A DNA stretch of 64,000 bases. Origin: Lautropia sp. SCN 69-89. GTDB taxonomy: Bacteria > Pseudomonadota > Gammaproteobacteria > Burkholderiales > Burkholderiaceae_E. The notes beneath the pieces were generated by a model that was given only the letters and a program-made list of their open reading frames with translations, did not search any database and had not been told where the DNA came from. The DNA lies in the NCBI GenBank assembly GCA_001724855.1, contig MEED01000001.1:62001-126000 (forward strand), in the 5' to 3' direction. The position numbers and the translations under genes are program-made. Below, piece after piece: positions 1-10,965 of the stretch (positions are counted from its first letter, which is position 1; each line of letters opens with the position of its first letter).

Positions 1-402
1 GCGCACGTCGATGCGGAACTTCTCGCCCTCGACCGGCTTGACTTCGCAGGCATAGACCAGCCCGAGGTTGACGATGTCGATCGGAATCTCGGGGTCGTAG
101 CAGGTGCCCAGTTGCGCCCACGCAGCCTTCTCGATGGCTTCGACGGTGGTCGGAGGGCCGTTGCCCACGCCCAGCGAGAGTTCCTCGGACGGATCGAGTT
201 CGAGACCCAGCGCATCGGCATGTCGGCCGTCGATGCGGTACAGGTTGCCGTCGACCATCACGGTGAAGGTGCCGCCCAGCTGCTGGCTGATGTAGCCGAC
301 GCGCCCTGCCTCCAGCGTGGTAGCCGTGCCCCAAGGCACCGCCACCGCGGGGCAATCGCGGGTGAGCGTGACTTCCTGGATGTCGCCGTGCCGGTAACCC
401 AT
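1..402 (-). CDS. sufT: SufT, DUF59/MIP18-type Fe-S maturation protein (C-terminus beyond window)
   Basis: SufT acts as an auxiliary maturation factor for Fe-S proteins in the cytoplasm. The minus frame is open from an ATG at 402 to the window edge (134 codons). It starts MGYRHGDIQEV and carries a beta-rich N-terminal part (GYISQQLGGTFTVMVDGNLYRIDG), then the DUF59 core around LGTCYDPEIPIDIVNLGLVY, whose D-P-E-I-P/NLGL pattern and Cys are typical of the MIP18 family. It begins 10 nt after the sufU stop and is the last visible gene of the iscR-sufBCDSU operon. The C-terminal end is not in the window, so total length is unknown. Confidence 0.9.
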   Translation of the reverse strand, partial: MGYRHGDIQEVTLTRDCPAVAVPWGTATTLEAGRVGYISQQLGGTFTVMVDGNLYRIDGRHADALGLELDPSEELSLGVGNGPPTTVEAIEKAAWAQLGTCYDPEIPIDIVNLGLVYACEVKPVEGEKFRIDVR

Positions 403-412
403 CGCATCTACC

Positions 413-864
413 TCATTCGGTCTTCGCCGGAGCGGCCTCGCCGGTCAGCGCGTTGTGCAGCGTGTGCCAGGCGAGCGTCGCGCACTTCACGCGCACCGGG
501 AATTCGCGCACGCCTGCAAGGACTTCGAGTTTGCCGAAATCGCGCCCTTGCGGCGGTTCACCCGTGAGCAGCGCATGGAAATCACGAAACAACGCTTCGA
601 CCTCGGCGATCGTATGGCCCTTGACCGCCTCGGTCATCAGCGAGGCCGATGCGGTCGAGATCGCACAGCCGTGCCCGACGAAGCTCACCTCGTCGATCAC
701 GCCATCCTTCAGGCGCACGTACAGCGTGAGCTGGTCGCCGCACAGCGGGTTGTGGCCATCCGCGACGCGGTCGGCGTCGTCCATCTTGTGGAAATTGCGC
801 GGGCTGCGGTTGTGATCGAAGATCACCTCCTGGTACAGCTCGCGCAGGTCGCCGTGGCCCAGGC

Positions 865-868
<4 letters not shown>
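413..868 (-). CDS. sufU: SufU/IscU-like Fe-S cluster assembly scaffold or sulfur relay protein
   Basis: 151 aa, usual length for the family. The three conserved cysteines are visible: Cys43 in NPLCGD, Cys68 in GHGCAIS and Cys129 in VKCATLAW, with Asp45 next to the first. In SUF systems SufU accepts persulfide sulfur from SufS, often through a Zn site formed by these Cys and Asp, or acts as a scaffold. Its start overlaps the sufS stop by 4 nt (ATGA at 865-868), which implies translational coupling. The insertion region between the second and third Cys is of SufU rather than IscU type, so I call SufU; the scaffold versus relay role cannot be decided from sequence. Confidence 0.93.
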
Positions 869-2165
<1,297 letters not shown>

Positions 2166-2169
<4 letters not shown>

Positions 2170-3503
2170 GACAGCTCCTCGAGCAGTTCTCCACCCGGCA
2201 GGCGTGCGCGGATCGACGCCGCCGCACGCCGGCGCAGCGGCGCGAGCCGGATGCGCGCGAGCGCCTCCGTGGCAAAGGCGTAGGTGAGCAGGTTGCGCGC
2301 GTGCGCCTCGTCCAGGCCGCGCGAGCGCAGGTAGAACAGGCTCGCCTCGTCGATCTGGCCGACGGTGGCGCCGTGCGCGCACTTGACGTCGTCGGCATAG
2401 ATCTCGAGCTCGGGCCGTGCATCGGCTTCGGCCTGCGGCGACAGCAGCAGGTTGTCGGTGCGCTGCTGCGCGTCGGTGCGCATGGCGCCCGGCGCGACGA
2501 TGATGCGGCCGGCGAACACGCCGCGGGCCGCGCCATCGAGGATGCCGCGGTAGAACTCGCGGCTCGTGCCGCGCGGGTGCGCGTGCTCGATGCGCGTGTG
2601 ATGGTCGACGTGGCGGCGCCCATCGACGTGGAACAGCCCGTTGAGCAGCGTCTCGCAGCCTTCGCCCTGGAAGCGGGTGACGATGTCGTTGCGCGCCAGC
2701 CGCGCGCCGAACGACAGCGAATGCGAGTCGAACGCCGCGCCCGGCGCCTGCGCCGCGTCGATCGTGGCGAGGTGGATCGCCTGCGCGGACTCCTGCTGCA
2801 GCTTCATGTGCGTGATGCGCGCGTCGGGTCCGGCCTGCACGCGGGTCACCGCGTTGGTCAGCGTCGACGTCTCGGGCGCGCCGCCGTCGAGCCCCAGGTA
2901 ATGCTCGACCACGGTGGCCTGGGCGCCGGCCTCGGCGACGACCAGGTTGCGCGGATGGCAGGCGCCACCTGGCGTGGCTGCCACGAACACCAGGTGGATC
3001 GGCGCCTCGATCACGATCGCGCGCGGCAGGTACACCCAGGCGCCGTCGGTGGCGAGCGCGGCGTTCAGCGCCGCCGGGCTCGCGCCGTCCTCGGCACTGC
3101 CGAATGCGGCCTCGACCCGCTCGGGCGATTGCGCCAGCGCCTGCGACAGCGAGCCGACCTGCGCGCCGGCGGGCAAACCACCCAGCGCCGAGAGCGCCGG
3201 CGCGAACACGCCGTCGACGAACACCAGCCAGTGGCTTTCGGGCTCCTCGCGCCGCAGTTGCGCGACGGCTTCCTGCGCCATCGCGGCCGTCGAGTCGGCA
3301 GGCTGCGCGGCGACGAAGCGCTGCTGGGCCAGGAAGGCGAGCGAGGTGTGCCTGAACGCCTCGATCCGGCTGGTTGGCCAGCCCTCGTCGGCGAAACGCT
3401 CGATCGCGCGCTGGCGCACCGCCGCCAGCCACGGCAACCCGGCGCCCGACAGCGTCGCGGCCCGCGTGCGGAACGCCGCGAGCCAGGTGTCGATGTCGCT
3501 CAT
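2166..3503 (-). CDS. sufD: SufD, Fe-S cluster scaffold subunit
   Basis: 445 aa partner of SufB in the SufBC2D complex. Start chosen at the ATG ([16 protein letters not shown]) that overlaps the sufC stop by 4 nt; the frame is open for another 29 codons upstream inside sufC but that is not part of the family. The C-terminal half has the SufB/SufD beta-helix core, with [19 protein letters not shown] and the conserved [15 protein letters not shown] segment whose Cys/His lie at the SufB-SufD interface. It sits between sufC and sufS with overlaps on both sides, so the stoichiometric complex is likely made from one polycistronic message. Confidence 0.95.
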
Positions 3504-4315
3504 TGGGCGGCCCCGCCTGCGGCGGCGCCAGCCGGCGCAGCGCCGCCTTTGGCGGAGGCGGCCGGCGCCTTCGGCGCGTCGGACACCCACGCGTAGCCGC
3601 GCTGCTCGAGCTCCAGCGCGAGCTCCGGCCCGCCCGAGTGCACGATGCGCCCGCCCGAGAGCACGTGCACCTTGTCGGGCACGATGTAGTCGAGCAGCCG
3701 CTGGTAGTGCGTGATGACGATCATCGAGCGCTCCGGGCTGCGCAGCCGGTTCACGCCGTCGGCGACGATGCGCAGCGCGTCGATGTCGAGCCCCGAATCG
3801 GTCTCGTCGAGCACCGCCAGCTTCGGCTCGAGCAGCGCCATCTGCAGCACTTCGTTGCGCTTCTTCTCGCCGCCCGAGAACCCCTCGTTCACCGAGCGGT
3901 ACAGGAACTCCTCGCGCATGCCCACCGCCTTCATCTCGGCCTTCACGCGCTTGAGGAAGTCCATCGCGTCGAGCTCGGGCAGCTTGCGGTGGCGGCGCAC
4001 CGCGTTGACCGCGGCCTTCAGGAAGTAGGCGTTCGACACGCCGGGGATCTCGACCGGGTACTGGAACGCGAGGAACAGGCCCTCGCGCGCGCGCTCCTCG
4101 GCGGGCAGCGCGAGCAGGTCCTTGCCGTCCCAGGCGACGCTGCCGCCCTCGACCTTGTAGCTGTCGCGGCCGGCGAGCACCTGCGCGAGCGTGCTCTTGC
4201 CCGAGCCGTTGGGCCCCATGATCGCGTGCACCTCGCCCGACTTCACTTCCAGGTTCAGGCCGCGCAGGATCTGCTTGCCGTCGACCGACGCGTGCAGGTC
4301 TTTGATTTCGAGCAT
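3500..4315 (-). CDS. sufC: SufC, ABC-type ATPase of the SufBCD complex
   Basis: 271 aa cytoplasmic ATPase that drives conformational change in SufBD during cluster assembly. Walker A is GPNGSGKST near residue 35, the signature is [10 protein letters not shown], and Walker B with catalytic Glu is [12 protein letters not shown]. The family is about 250 aa; this copy has an extra Ala/Gly/Pro-rich C-terminal tail (from about residue 245) that looks like low-complexity linker. It begins 14 nt after sufB and overlaps sufD by 4 nt. Confidence 0.96.
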   Translation of the reverse strand: MLEIKDLHASVDGKQILRGLNLEVKSGEVHAIMGPNGSGKSTLAQVLAGRDSYKVEGGSVAWDGKDLLALPAEERAREGLFLAFQYPVEIPGVSNAYFLKAAVNAVRRHRKLPELDAMDFLKRVKAEMKAVGMREEFLYRSVNEGFSGGEKKRNEVLQMALLEPKLAVLDETDSGLDIDALRIVADGVNRLRSPERSMIVITHYQRLLDYIVPDKVHVLSGGRIVHSGGPELALELEQRGYAWVSDAPKAPAASAKGGAAPAGAAAGGAAQ

Positions 4316-4329
4316 TTAGTCTTTCCTCT

Positions 4330-5778
<1,449 letters not shown>

Positions 5779-5793
5779 GCTATGGAGTTCCTG

Positions 5794-6285
5794 TCATTGG
5801 GCCGAACCGGTCGGCTGGGCGGGCATCGGCTGCGCAGCCCCGGCGCGCAGCCGATGCAGCACGACCGGCTGCTCGACCGGGGTCGGCCGGATCATGTCGG
5901 CCAGCGTCACGCCTTCGAGCGCGCGGCGCACGATCAGGCTGATCTTCTGCCAGTTGGTGCGCACGTGGCAGCTCATCTCGATGTCGCAGTTGCCCGACGT
6001 GGCGCTGCACTCGGTGAGCCCGAACGGCTGGTCTTCCAGCGCATCGACGACGTCGGCGACGGTGATCTGTTGCGGCGGGCGCGCCAGCGCGTAGCCGCCA
6101 TGCAGGCCGCGCACGCTGGCCACCAGGTCGTGGCGGGCGAGGCTCTTGAGGACCTTGCTGACCGTGGCGCGCCCCAGGCCGAGCGTGAGCGCCAGGTCGT
6201 TCGCGCTGAACAACCGGTCGGGATTGCTTGCCATCTGGCTCATGACCATCGTGCCGTAGTCGGCGAGTTTGCTGATCCGAAGCAT
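5794..6285 (-). CDS. Rrf2-family Fe-S sensing repressor of the SUF operon (IscR/SufR-like)
   Basis: 163 aa winged-helix regulator. The DNA-binding helix region is FSANDLALTLGLGRATVSKVLKSLARHDLV (about residues 26-55), followed by the wing RGLHGGYALARPP. Three cysteines, Cys93, Cys100 and Cys106 (C-x6-C-x5-C), match the Fe-S ligating pattern of IscR-type proteins. This fits the SUF-linked Rrf2 subfamily more than housekeeping IscR because it heads the suf genes and no iscSUA is nearby. A C-terminal Pro-rich tail extends beyond the conserved part. Probably autoregulates through the palindrome in its own promoter at 6336-6354. Confidence 0.9.
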   Translation of the reverse strand: MLRISKLADYGTMVMSQMASNPDRLFSANDLALTLGLGRATVSKVLKSLARHDLVASVRGLHGGYALARPPQQITVADVVDALEDQPFGLTECSATSGNCDIEMSCHVRTNWQKISLIVRRALEGVTLADMIRPTPVEQPVVLHRLRAGAAQPMPAQPTGSAQ

Positions 6286-6334
6286 TGCTGCCGGTCTCCC
6301 CTGGCGTCGCAGCGGTGATGCCAGTACGGACGAA

Positions 6335-6364
6335 ACAGTACTGTTTTGGTACTGTTTCTGTCAA
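6335..6364 (-). promoter_or_regulatory. iscR-suf promoter with overlapping palindromic operator
   Basis: On the minus strand a perfect -35 TTGACA (6364-6359) is followed after 18 nt by TACTGT (6340-6335), 50 nt upstream of the iscR ATG. The spacer contains CAGTAC-N7-GTACTG (6336-6354 on the plus strand) and, read on the minus strand, the direct repeat AACAGTAC twice with an 11-nt period. A repressor bound there would block RNA polymerase, as expected for an autoregulated Rrf2 protein. The box assignment is inference. Confidence 0.55.
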
Positions 6365-6415
6365 CTGCGACCTTGCACGGACAGGCGGGCGGATGCGCGG
6401 AGGGTGTGCCGCCTG

Positions 6416-7060
6416 CTAGCGGGAGACCGGGAAGATGTCGACCAGGCTGGGGTCGTCGGCGTGATCGACCAGGACGCGGCGGACGCGATCCTGCCACAGC
6501 TGGCGAAACAGCGCGGCCTCTTCGGGCGAGGCCTGGCCTGCGAGGCAGCGGGACATCGCCCACGAGGTACGCGGATCGCCCGACACGCGGTCGAGGCGGG
6601 TGGCCGCCTCGACCGAGCGGCCGTCGTCGAGTCGCGTGAAGCGCACCTCGCCGCTGGCCAGCGGCTGCTCGAAGAACAGCCGGTCGCGTCGCACGAAGCG
6701 CCCGGCGATGCCGCGAAAGCCGCCGTCGCCGGCCGCTCCGGTGACCAGGCCGAGCACCGTCGCGATCACGCCGGTCACCCCGGCATCGCGCGCGTCGCGG
6801 CAATCGACGCGGATCTCGCCGCGCTCGGGGAGCTCGCGCGGATCCGGGTACAGCGCGCGCAGTGCCGCCCGCGCCATCATGAAGGCACCGGCCACGGTCG
6901 GACACGAATGCCCGGCCAGTTTCACCGCATCGGCATACCGGTATTCGACGATCCCGCCCTCGGCGGCGCCGAGGAACTCCGACAGCGCGTCGTGGACCAG
7001 AATCGCCGGCGCGTCGGCGAAGAACGCGGGAACGGTCGGCGCGGAAAGGGCGGAAGTCAT
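6416..7060 (-). CDS. FmdE-domain-like protein of unknown function
   Basis: 214 aa soluble protein. A GHSCPTVAGAFMMARAALRALY segment near residue 50 resembles the metal-binding GHxCP motif and following helix of the FmdE family (formylmethanofuran dehydrogenase subunit E-like). No methanogenesis genes are near, so the substrate is unknown. The second half contains EVRFTRLDDGRSVEAATRLDRV and no recognised domain. It is transcribed divergently from the TetR gene, with the AGTAA-N8-TTACT palindrome between them, so it is the natural target of that regulator. Family assignment is moderate; function is not inferred. Confidence 0.6.
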   Translation of the reverse strand: MTSALSAPTVPAFFADAPAILVHDALSEFLGAAEGGIVEYRYADAVKLAGHSCPTVAGAFMMARAALRALYPDPRELPERGEIRVDCRDARDAGVTGVIATVLGLVTGAAGDGGFRGIAGRFVRRDRLFFEQPLASGEVRFTRLDDGRSVEAATRLDRVSGDPRTSWAMSRCLAGQASPEEAALFRQLWQDRVRRVLVDHADDPSLVDIFPVSR

Positions 7061-7099
7061 GGCGGGGCCTTGTGCGAACGGAAACGGGCCTCTATGCTA

Positions 7100-7117
7100 A
7101 GTAACAATTTGCTTACT
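7100..7117. promoter_or_regulatory. Candidate TetR operator AGTAA-N8-TTACT (copy 1)
   Basis: AGTAACAATTTGCTTACT lies in the 56-62 bp gap between the FmdE-like gene and the TetR gene. Flanking bases extend the arms to AAGTAA/TTACTT. The same arms with the same 8-bp spacing occur at 20842-20859 in front of a second, related TetR gene. Confidence 0.6.
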
Positions 7118-7122
7118 TGTCG

Positions 7123-7836
7123 ATGATGGCACGCCGAGAACAGGGACATCCGTCGGACGCGATACCGGGCGCTGCACCGCCCGGGCCGGCCGCGCGTTCG
7201 CCGTCGCGCGCCCCCGCGCGAGCGGCGCCAGGGGTGCGCAGGCGGCTGAGCAGCCCGCAGCGGCAGCGCGAGATCGTGCTCGCGGTCGTCGAACTGGCCC
7301 GCGACGCCGGGCCGGAGGGCATCACCACGCAGGCGATCGCCGAGCGGGTCGGGGTCACGCACGGCGCGCTGTTTCGCCACTTCCCCGACAAGAACGCGAT
7401 CTGGTCGGCGGTCTTCGACTGGGTGCGCGAAGCGCTCGGAGACGCGGTGGGCGCGGCCTTCGCCGCCGGCGGCCCGCCGCTGCAGACCCTCGAGCGCGTG
7501 TTCCTCGCGCACGTCGCGTTCGTCGCGCGCCATCCGGGGGTGGCCCGCATCCTGTATCACGAGCTGCAGCGGCCGGTGGGGTCGCCGGCGCAGGCGCGGG
7601 TGCGCGCCATGGTGGGCGGCTATCGCAAGCGGCTCGGTGCGTTGATCGCCGACGCGAAGGCCGCCGGGCAGCTACCGGCGCAGCTCGACGAGGAGATCGC
7701 CGCCGCGCTGGTCGTCGGCACCGTGCAGGGGCTGCTGATGCAGGCAACGCTGTCGGGCGGCGAGCGCGGCATGGCCAGGGTCGCACGCAAGACCTGGCCG
7801 CTGCTGCTCGACGGGATGCGCGGGGAGCGCCTCTGA
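7123..7836 (+). CDS. TetR/AcrR-family transcriptional regulator
   Basis: About 237 aa from the ATG at 7123; an in-frame TTG at 7117 is possible but lies inside the palindrome, and ATG at 7126 is also possible. A basic, Pro/Ala-rich N-terminal extension of about 45 residues precedes the helix-turn-helix (ITTQAIAERVGVTHGALFRHFPDKNAIWSAVFDWV). The C-terminal part is the all-helical ligand and dimer domain typical of the family (HPGVARILYHELQRP). The HTH is very similar to that of the TetR at 20215-20823 and both genes are preceded by the same type of palindrome. Ligand unknown; probable target is the divergent FmdE-like gene and itself. Confidence 0.85.
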   Translation: MMARREQGHPSDAIPGAAPPGPAARSPSRAPARAAPGVRRRLSSPQRQREIVLAVVELARDAGPEGITTQAIAERVGVTHGALFRHFPDKNAIWSAVFDWVREALGDAVGAAFAAGGPPLQTLERVFLAHVAFVARHPGVARILYHELQRPVGSPAQARVRAMVGGYRKRLGALIADAKAAGQLPAQLDEEIAAALVVGTVQGLLMQATLSGGERGMARVARKTWPLLLDGMRGERL

Positions 7837-7854
7837 GCGCAACGCCGCCGGTTC

Positions 7855-7874
7855 AGCGGGCGCGCGTGCCCGCT
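7855..7874. terminator. Hairpin between convergent tetR and groEL-like genes
   Basis: AGCGGGC-GCGCGT-GCCCGCT forms a perfect 7-bp stem between the two convergent genes and reaches into the last codon of the groEL-like gene. There is no clear T-tract, so it is at best a weak bidirectional terminator. Confidence 0.35.
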
Positions 7875-9495
7875 ACATCGGCATTTCCGGCTCGGCGCCG
7901 CGCCCGCTCTTCGGCTCGGGAAGCTCGGTCATCGTCGCTTCGGTGAGCAGCAGCACGCTGGCGACCGACACCGCGTTCTCGAGCGCGATGCGCACCACCT
8001 TGGTCGGGTCGATGATGCCCGCCTCGACCAGGTCGACGTACTGCTTGCGCCCGGCGTCGAATCCGTAGTTGCCCTCGCCCTCGAGCATCCGGGCGACGAC
8101 CACGCCACCGTCGACCGCCGAGTTCTCGGCGATCTGGCGCGTCGGCGACTCGAGCGCGCGCCTGAGGATCTGCATGCCGGTGCGCTCGTCACCCTCGCAC
8201 TTCGCCTCCTCGTCGGACACCGCCGCCATGCAGCGCAGCAGCGCGAGCCCGCCGCCCGGAACGATGCCTTCGGCCACCGCGGCCTTGGTGGCGCTGATCG
8301 CGTCGTCGAGGGCCTCCTTCTTCGACTTCATCTCGGCTTCGGACGGCGCGCCGACGCGGATGACGGCGACGCCGCCCGCCAGCTTGGCCACACGCTCCTG
8401 CAGCTTCTCGCGGTCGTAGTCACTGGTCGCCTTGTCGATCTCGCGACGCAGCTGCTCGACGCGGCCCTCGATCGCCTTCGCATCGCCCATGCCGCCGATG
8501 ATCGTGGTGTTGTCCTTGTCGACCACCACGCGCCTGGCGCGGCCGAGCTGGTCGAGCGTGGTGTTCTCCAGCTTCAGCCCGAGTTCCTCGGAGATCACCT
8601 GTCCGCCGGTGAGGGTCGCGATGTCCTGCAGCATCGCCTTGCGCCGGTCGCCGAACCCGGGCGCCTTCACCGCGCAACTCCTGAGCACGCCGCGCACCTG
8701 GTTGACGATCAGGGTGGCGAGCGCCTCGCCCTCGAGTTCCTCGGCGATGACCAGCAGCGGACGGCTTGCCTTCACCACCTTCTCGAGCACCGGGATCATG
8801 TCGGCGAGCGCGCCGATCTTGCGGTCGCACAGCAGCACCAGGCAGTCTTCGAGCACTGCCTCCATGTTCTCCGCGTTGGTGACGAAGTACGGCGACTGGT
8901 AGCCCCGGTCGAACTGCATGCCCTCGACGACGTCGAGCACCGTCTCGGTGGTCTTCGACTCCTCGACCGTGATCACCCCTTCGTTGCCGACCTTGTCGAT
9001 CGCCTCGGCGACCAGTTCGCCGATGTCGGCATCGTTGTGCGCCGAGATCGCAGCGACCTGCGCCCGCTCCTTGCGCGTGGCCACCGGCCTGGACAGCGCT
9101 CGCAGCGCCTCGATCGCGCGCCGCGAGGCGCGATCGAGACCGCGCTTGATGTCGATCGCGCTGGCGCCCGCCACCACGTTGCGCACGCCGTCGGCGAAGA
9201 TCGCATGCGCGAGGATCGTCGACGTGCTGGTTCCGTCGCCGACCACGTCGCCGGTCTTCACCGCCGCCTGGCGCAGCATCCGCGCACCGAGGTTCTCTTC
9301 GGCGTCCTCGAGGTCGAACTCCTTCGCGATCGTCACGCCGTCGTTGCAGACGATCGGCTCGCCCCACTTGCGGTCGATCAGCACCGACTTCGAGCGCGGA
9401 CCCAGCGTGACGCGGACCGCGTCGGCGAGCTGCGTGGCGCCACGCAGCACCTTCTCGCGCGCGGCCGAACGGAACAGGACCTGTTTGTGTGCCAT
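7873..9495 (-). CDS. Divergent stand-alone GroEL/Cpn60-type chaperonin
   Basis: 540 aa from the ATG at 9495 ([19 protein letters not shown]); a GTG 24 nt upstream is an alternative. The full chaperonin fold is visible: ATP-site motifs [20 protein letters not shown] and [14 protein letters not shown], apical segment [19 protein letters not shown], and [13 protein letters not shown]. It differs from the housekeeping protein: K(N)VLFG and GDGTTTATVLA are altered, and the usual Gly/Met-rich GGM tail is replaced by [16 protein letters not shown]. No groES is next to it; the following gene is an unrelated redox protein. Probably a second, specialised chaperonin paralogue. Co-chaperonin use and substrates are unknown. 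Confidence 0.88.
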   Translation of the reverse strand: MAHKQVLFRSAAREKVLRGATQLADAVRVTLGPRSKSVLIDRKWGEPIVCNDGVTIAKEFDLEDAEENLGARMLRQAAVKTGDVVGDGTSTSTILAHAIFADGVRNVVAGASAIDIKRGLDRASRRAIEALRALSRPVATRKERAQVAAISAHNDADIGELVAEAIDKVGNEGVITVEESKTTETVLDVVEGMQFDRGYQSPYFVTNAENMEAVLEDCLVLLCDRKIGALADMIPVLEKVVKASRPLLVIAEELEGEALATLIVNQVRGVLRSCAVKAPGFGDRRKAMLQDIATLTGGQVISEELGLKLENTTLDQLGRARRVVVDKDNTTIIGGMGDAKAIEGRVEQLRREIDKATSDYDREKLQERVAKLAGGVAVIRVGAPSEAEMKSKKEALDDAISATKAAVAEGIVPGGGLALLRCMAAVSDEEAKCEGDERTGMQILRRALESPTRQIAENSAVDGGVVVARMLEGEGNYGFDAGRKQYVDLVEAGIIDPTKVVRIALENAVSVASVLLLTEATMTELPEPKSGRGAEPEMPM

Positions 9496-9555
9496 GCGGA
9501 ATGAATACTTCAACCGCACCGCACCGGTTTGACCGAAATCAACCCGACAGGCAGA

Positions 9556-10050
9556 TCAAGGTGAAGGCAGGCTGAGCAGCCGCCCGATCAGCGCACCGAC
9601 GACGAGGTCTTCCACGCGCCCGAAGGCATGCAGGCGGACCCTGCCGTCGGGGCCGATTACGACCAGCGTCGGCGTGCCGCGCATTCCGTAGGCCTGCATC
9701 GTGAGCGGCAGCGGACCGGCGCCGTCGTGCGCGTCGATGCCCACCGGAAAGTCGATCCGGTACTCGTGAACGAAGGCCGCCAGCGACACCGGCCTCATCG
9801 CGTCGTGGTGTTCGAACACGGTGTGCAGCCCCACCACCGCGACGCCCTCGCCCGCGAAGGTGGCGTGAAGCGCGCGCGCCTGGGGCAGGCCGTGCGCGAC
9901 GCAGCCCGGGCACAGCATCTGGAATGCGTGCAGCACCACGACGCGCCCGCGCAGCGCCTCCAGCGTCGGAGGCTGCGGCGCGTTGAGCCAGCCCTCGACG
10001 CGCCACGGCGGCGCGACGTCGCCGGGCTGCACGCTTGCGTGCCGGCTCAT
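9556..10050 (-). CDS. TlpA/peroxiredoxin-like thiol-disulfide protein
   Basis: 164 aa thioredoxin-fold protein. Motif LCPGC (Cys47-Cys50) in VVVLHAFQMLCPGCVAHGLPQA is the redox centre and the cis-Pro is in GTPTLVVIGPDGR. There is no signal peptide or lipobox, so it is probably cytoplasmic, unlike typical exported TlpA. Its start overlaps the stop of the small CXXC protein by 4 nt, so the two thiol proteins are made together and likely work as a relay. Possible regulation by the divergent MarR protein through the palindrome at 10315-10331. Confidence 0.8.
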   Translation of the reverse strand: MSRHASVQPGDVAPPWRVEGWLNAPQPPTLEALRGRVVVLHAFQMLCPGCVAHGLPQARALHATFAGEGVAVVGLHTVFEHHDAMRPVSLAAFVHEYRIDFPVGIDAHDGAGPLPLTMQAYGMRGTPTLVVIGPDGRVRLHAFGRVEDLVVGALIGRLLSLPSP

Positions 10051-10292
10051 CTCAGGTCGGCCAGCGACGCGCCGAAGTTGATGTGGAACGGCTGCCCGTC
10101 GATCACCAGCGCAGGAACCGACTTCACGCCGAGGCGCTCGGCCTCGCCGATGCGCTCCTTCTGCTCGCCCAGGTGAACGACCTCGACCCGGTAGCGGGCA
10201 GCGTCGAGCGCGTCGATGAACTGTTGCTCGGCCGACACGCAAACGGGACAGCCGGCGTGGAAGAAAGTGGCGGTGCTGATCGCGGTGCTCAT
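10047..10292 (-). CDS. Small thioredoxin/glutaredoxin-like CXXC protein
   Basis: 81 aa, the size of a glutaredoxin. The active-site motif GCPVC (Cys15-Cys18) follows the first strand, and VKSVPALVIDGQPFHINFG supplies the cis-Pro and the last strand. It is first in a two-gene unit with the TlpA-like gene. The start lies 22 nt downstream of the palindrome TGTATCGAGTCGATACA, so it is almost certainly controlled by the divergent MarR regulator. Precise donor or acceptor is unknown. Confidence 0.82.
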   Translation of the reverse strand: MSTAISTATFFHAGCPVCVSAEQQFIDALDAARYRVEVVHLGEQKERIGEAERLGVKSVPALVIDGQPFHINFGASLADLR

Positions 10293-10314
10293 CTCGGGTC
10301 TCCTTCGAGTTTGA

Positions 10315-10331
10315 TGTATCGAGTCGATACA
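10315..10331. promoter_or_regulatory. MarR operator 1, perfect palindrome
   Basis: TGTATCGAGTCGATACA, symmetric except for the central base, 22 nt upstream of the small CXXC gene. A near-identical copy lies at 10371-10387 in front of marR. Confidence 0.8.
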
Positions 10332-10370
10332 TGAGGGAGCTTAGATCCGCCGCAGCGCGCTTGTCAACCG

Positions 10371-10387
10371 TGTATCGAGCCGATACA
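10371..10387. promoter_or_regulatory. MarR operator 2, perfect palindrome
   Basis: TGTATCGAGCCGATACA ends 8 nt before the marR ATG. It differs from operator 1 by one central base. Centre-to-centre spacing is 56 bp, and one site overlaps each divergent promoter region, the pattern expected for a MarR protein repressing both units. Confidence 0.8.
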
Positions 10388-10395
10388 TTGATGCG

Positions 10396-10953
10396 ATGCC
10401 CCCCGCTTCCGCCCTGTTCGAACGCCTCGCGGCGCTGGTTCACCAGTCGGTGCGTGACGATGCTGCCCGCCACGGCCTGTTGCCGATCCACCTGCAGGTG
10501 CTCGGCTACCTCGCGCAGGCCAATCGCTACAGCGACTCGCCGATCGCGGTCGCCGAGTACTTCGGCATCACGCGGGGAACGGTGTCGCAGACGCTTGCGG
10601 TGCTCGAGCGCAAGGGCCTGGTCGCACGCAAGCCCGACGAGCGGCACGGCAAGCGCATCCACCTGGCGCTCACCGCGGCCGGACGCTCGGTGCTCGCGCG
10701 CAGCTGGGCGCGCCGGCTCGACGATGCACTGGCGGCAACCGGCCACGACGCGCAGGCGGCTCAACAGGGCCTTCATGCGCTGCTGGCCGCGCTGCAAAGG
10801 CAGAACGAGCATCGCGCGTTCGGCGTGTGCCGCGAGTGCGCGCACTTCCTCGTCGAGGGCGACGGGTATCGCTGTGGGCTCACCGGCGAGGCGCTCGCGG
10901 CCGTCCAGACGACGAAGATCTGCCGCGAGTGGACCGCGCCGCAGGCGGCCTGA
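10396..10953 (+). CDS. MarR-family regulator with C-terminal four-cysteine motif
   Basis: 185 aa. The winged helix is at residues 50-95 (AVAEYFGITRGTVSQTLAVLERKGLVARKPDERHGKRIHLALT). After the dimerisation helices comes an extra C-terminal segment with Cys145, Cys148, Cys160 and Cys176 (C-x2-C-x11-C-x15-C), suited to bind a metal or Fe-S cluster or to form disulfides. With thiol-redox genes divergent and a sulfite-type exporter downstream, the cysteines probably sense redox or sulfur state; this is inference. The gene is bordered by two perfect 17-bp palindromes and is followed after 12 nt by the exporter gene. Confidence 0.88.
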   Translation: MPPASALFERLAALVHQSVRDDAARHGLLPIHLQVLGYLAQANRYSDSPIAVAEYFGITRGTVSQTLAVLERKGLVARKPDERHGKRIHLALTAAGRSVLARSWARRLDDALAATGHDAQAAQQGLHALLAALQRQNEHRAFGVCRECAHFLVEGDGYRCGLTGEALAAVQTTKICREWTAPQAA

Positions 10954-10965
10954 CCGGAACGCTGC

